From the NCBI RefSeq assembly GCF_000524195.1, contig NW_020170528.1:69035-133034 (forward strand): DNA of 64,000 nt. The letters run 5' to 3'. The DNA comes from Echinococcus granulosus. Taxonomy: Eukaryota > Platyhelminthes > Cestoda > Cyclophyllidea > Taeniidae. Shown here one piece after another: positions 61,576 through 64,000 of this stretch (position 1 is its first letter; each line of letters begins with the position of its first letter). A program made the translations under genes and the position numbers. Under the pieces are notes generated by a model. It was given only the letters and a program-made list of their open reading frames with translations, was not told where the DNA came from and searched no databases.

Positions 61576-61717
61576 ATGCCAAAGCAAGGCAGGGGAAGGG
61601 GAAGACGAAAGGTCGTAAAAACGTCGTCGAAAAACAGTCAATTTATCGGTAAAATTACGCTGACTCAGACGACCGAGGGTCGCGCGTCTTACAAGGCATG
61701 GAATTCATGGAAAAATG
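61576..61717 (+). CDS. Possible first coding exon of a plus-strand gene
   Basis: ATG at 61576 in good context (ACAAAATGCC), then a basic frame MPKQGRGRGRRKVVKTSSKN, followed by SQFIGKITLTQTTEGRASYK and AWNSWKN, ending one base before a consensus GTAAGT donor (phase 1). The Arg/Gly start suggests a nucleic-acid-binding or nuclear protein, but that is only composition. A CCAAT cluster lies 0.7 kb upstream. No second exon was found before the window end; the next gene on this side is on the other strand. Confidence 0.35.
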
Positions 61718-62283
61718 GTAAGTGGTCTTTGCATTAATGGCTGACGGGTAGTGGTGGTGCTTTTTCGACGGTGTAATAGAGGTATTTGGGCACAAAAGGT
61801 AAAATATGCTGCCGATTACTCCCTGTTATTGACATCGCTGAACAGTAGGTGCGAGAATTGGAATTGATGGATGGATGGTGGTTTTATTTTTAAAGGTTGC
61901 CAAGATTTACCTGCTTTAAATCGCTTCTTTTACACGAGCAAAGTGACCCTATTCTATCGCTAATGAAATGGAGGGCATAAAGTGGGAAATAAATACCCAA
62001 TGGGTAAAATCGGTGAGGGAGGGGAGATATCAACATGCGAAATCTGATGTTAATGCAATTGGAAATGCCATATTTTATAACATGACATGTATCACAGGCA
62101 GTTAAGTGGCATTCCCTGCCAGGAATATTTTATGAATATCTGGTCGTCTGTAAATCAGGGAAAAAGAAAAGGAATGCGCAAGACGATCACAGATTGATCG
62201 TTTGGTTGATAGAGATAGTTTAACATTCTAATGTATCAAGAACTGTGCACTGCTAGACCCATACTTTGAAATGCTGAAGTGTT

Positions 62284-62346
62284 CATCCATCCATCCATCC
62301 ATCCATCCATCCATCCATCCATCCATCCATCCATCCATCCATCCAT
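62284..62346 (+). repeat. (CATC)n microsatellite next to an assembly gap
   Basis: Almost 16 uninterrupted CATC units running straight into the run of N, so the true array is longer or collapsed. Short GGAT runs also occur near 61867. Confidence 0.98.
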
Positions 62347-62446
62347 NNNNNNNNNNNNNNNNNNNNNNNNNNNNNNNNNNNNNNNNNNNNNNNNNNNNNN
62401 NNNNNNNNNNNNNNNNNNNNNNNNNNNNNNNNNNNNNNNNNNNNNN
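62347..62446. other. Assembly gap, 100 N
   Basis: Exactly 100 N, a placeholder length, with microsatellite on the left side. Confidence 0.99.
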
Positions 62447-63433
62447 CCTCTTTGACAATATTCTCACTCTTGGTCTAGTCGAAACACACTGTAGGCTGCC
62501 GTACATTCAAAAATCTTATGATATTCCTATTAGGGCAGAATTAATGGGTTTCATTGCCTGCGACATGGCAGAAGTCAAGTTTGTAAGTAATAGAATTATT
62601 TTCCAGAAGTCTCTTTAATCGAACGACTTGGCAGCTGGGTTCACCTCGCTGCCTAAAGTAGTCAGTCACAAAGACCATCCTCTTGGCATGAGGGTTCAAT
62701 TGAAGTGGGAATCCATGTGCTACATAATGCACAGAATTTACTGTTCTCTACCAGTTAAAACAAGTCGTCTTAGTGCACAAAATTTTTGTACACTTGAAAT
62801 CTGCGTGCGACATTAAAAAGAAACATTGCCTTTGTCCTAAATTTTATGGTTTTTTGTACCGAAAAATTGAGAATTCATACGCTACCGACTTAGAAGCACA
62901 GTCTACTAGGTTAAAAAACCGCAGCAGGGATGCGGATCAGCTCAAATAGCCAAAGTGAAGTGTAAAATCTACTGAAGAGCCTTTTGAAGTCCTTCTGTCA
63001 ATCCCTTACTGAAGTTATCCATTTAAACTCCCTCCTCAACATTACAAAGTATTAAACTCGGTGGGAGAAAGCAGTAAGGCATTAGCAACAGTTGTCGCAT
63101 TGGCAAACATCATCAAGGGGAAGTCTTCGTCTACATCACTCAGGCGGGTCCTAATGGTGGGCTTAATTAGTCCCCTCCTGGTCGGGTTCGCACGATTTGT
63201 ACAGAAGAGAAAGGATCCACTGCACGCTATACTGTATTTGAGAATGCTCCATGGGAAAAAGAGCTGCCAGAGCTTTGAGATCTAACGGTATTTTCACACC
63301 TCCTGGCACCAAACTAGCCGGCCAAATTGCATTACCACTTAGAAGGAGATTTTTCCTGGAATGCTGTGAACTATCTGTATCATGGAGGGGAAGGATGGTG
63401 TTTTACTGGTGAGTAAATTGGATGGCCTTCTTC

Positions 63434-64000
63434 CTACACGGGTAAAGCATTGATACGACTCGCTTCAAGCAAAATTTTTTCAAGAGCGTCTTTTTTGTTA
63501 AATTTAGGGTTTCCTGCGGCTTTTTCTCGTTCTACAACAGCTGCTAGTGCTTCGTCGTCTGTGTTAGGTTTCAAGAGTCCACCCCGATGTTGAAGATCTT
63601 TGGGAAGGCGACTGTTCCATGTGTCCCACTGCTCCTGGCACTTCGGTTCATGCCACTCCCACGAACTCTTGGTGTAACGACGACCACAGATGTAGCAGAG
63701 CTTGCCAGGTGGTCTGGAAGGCCCCCGTTTCTGTCTCTCAATTGCGGATTTAATTGCATTCCGTCGTTTTACCTCCTCCGCTTGGCGCATGGTACAAACC
63801 TTCAGATGAAAGTCCAAGGATCTTCTTGTATAAATTCTCTGACAGGAAGGACACTCCACATTAGTGTAATTAGTTGATCGGATCTTTGCAGCACCACGGC
63901 GGTCTGTTTGAGGTAATTGTCCTTCATCGGGATTGTGATGATTCGAGTTAACTGCTTCTGGGCTTCTGGGAAGAGGGGGCATGCTTTTACTGCATTTTCT
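63434..64000 (-). CDS. C2HC zinc-finger protein, ZNF474/ZC2HC1-like (3' part)
   Basis: The frame is open from the window edge to TAG at 63434-63436, so the upstream part is missing. Counting from the ATG at 63982 (which may be internal), it has 182 residues. Two matching fingers, C-x2-C-x11-H-x3-C, lie at C44, C47, H59, C63 and at C96, C99, H111, C115. The second reads CYICGRRYTKSSWEWHEPKC and is followed by QEQWDTWNSRLPKDL, very like ZNF474, whose fingers end in HEPQC before a similar W/LPK segment. The region between the fingers is basic. Members of this family are little studied and often expressed in ciliated or germ cells; no function can be read from the sequence. Confidence 0.85.
   Translation of the reverse strand, partial: RKCSKSMPPLPRSPEAVNSNHHNPDEGQLPQTDRRGAAKIRSTNYTNVECPSCQRIYTRRSLDFHLKVCTMRQAEEVKRRNAIKSAIERQKRGPSRPPGKLCYICGRRYTKSSWEWHEPKCQEQWDTWNSRLPKDLQHRGGLLKPNTDDEALAAVVEREKAAGNPKFNKKDALEKILLEASRINALPV

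Larger units (their letters stand above)
61718..63433. other. Region between the possible 61.6 kb exon and the zinc-finger gene
   Basis: Contains the CATC microsatellite and gap. The frame at 63061-63285 has a hydrophobic stretch but no splice support. Confidence 0.45.

Noticed and set aside
62228..62618. Frames crossing the N gap with repeated Ile-His-Pro-Ser or Gly-Trp-Met-Asp
   Set aside because: Translation of the CATC microsatellite and N.
1..64000. Reverse transcriptase, transposase or CRISPR-like arrays
   Set aside because: None of the frames shows such motifs, and no regularly spaced repeats were seen.

Overview
This is a window of animal nuclear DNA: about 42% GC by eye, intron-rich, with sparse coding sequence and two 100-base assembly gaps (10591-10690 and 62347-62446). 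There are no bacterial-style operons. The anchor gene is a complete Notch receptor on the minus strand. The host is an invertebrate. A parasitic flatworm, perhaps a tapeworm, is my best guess from base composition, intron size and the small divergent Notch, but nothing seen proves it.

Layout. 1-25.8 kb is mostly non-coding. It holds pairs of old dispersed repeats (5.77/14.74 kb and 11.11/13.48 kb), several copies of a short palindrome, one compact intronless gene on the plus strand (23258-23539) with a TATA box, and two possible minus-strand exons (6578-7015 and 19213-19294). 25.8-47.4 kb is the Notch gene. I could join nine exons whose splice phases all agree, giving 3882 nt or 1293 residues. 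The order is signal peptide, five EGF repeats, three LNR repeats, heterodimerisation domain with a furin-like RRTR, one membrane helix, RAM tryptophan motif, ankyrin repeats, and a Q/P/S/T-rich tail. Exon 1 is separated from exon 2 by a 7.7 kb intron. 47.4-50.6 kb is its upstream flank, with three CCAAT boxes and one possible unrelated exon (49969-50101).

50.6-52.0 kb is a large inverted repeat with arms of about 0.58 kb; a third copy of the same family lies in Notch intron 3 (36.66-36.88 kb). 52-61.5 kb shows no convincing gene. A possible plus-strand first exon lies at 61576-61717 downstream of a CCAAT cluster. The right edge holds the 3' part of a minus-strand C2HC zinc-finger gene resembling ZNF474/ZC2HC1 proteins, cut by the window end.

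The most interesting item is the Notch gene: it keeps the full proteolytic and nuclear signalling core but has only five EGF repeats, uses one GC-AG intron, and carries its only furin-like site exactly at an exon junction. The recurring 18-bp palindromes and the inverted repeat are the best non-coding leads.
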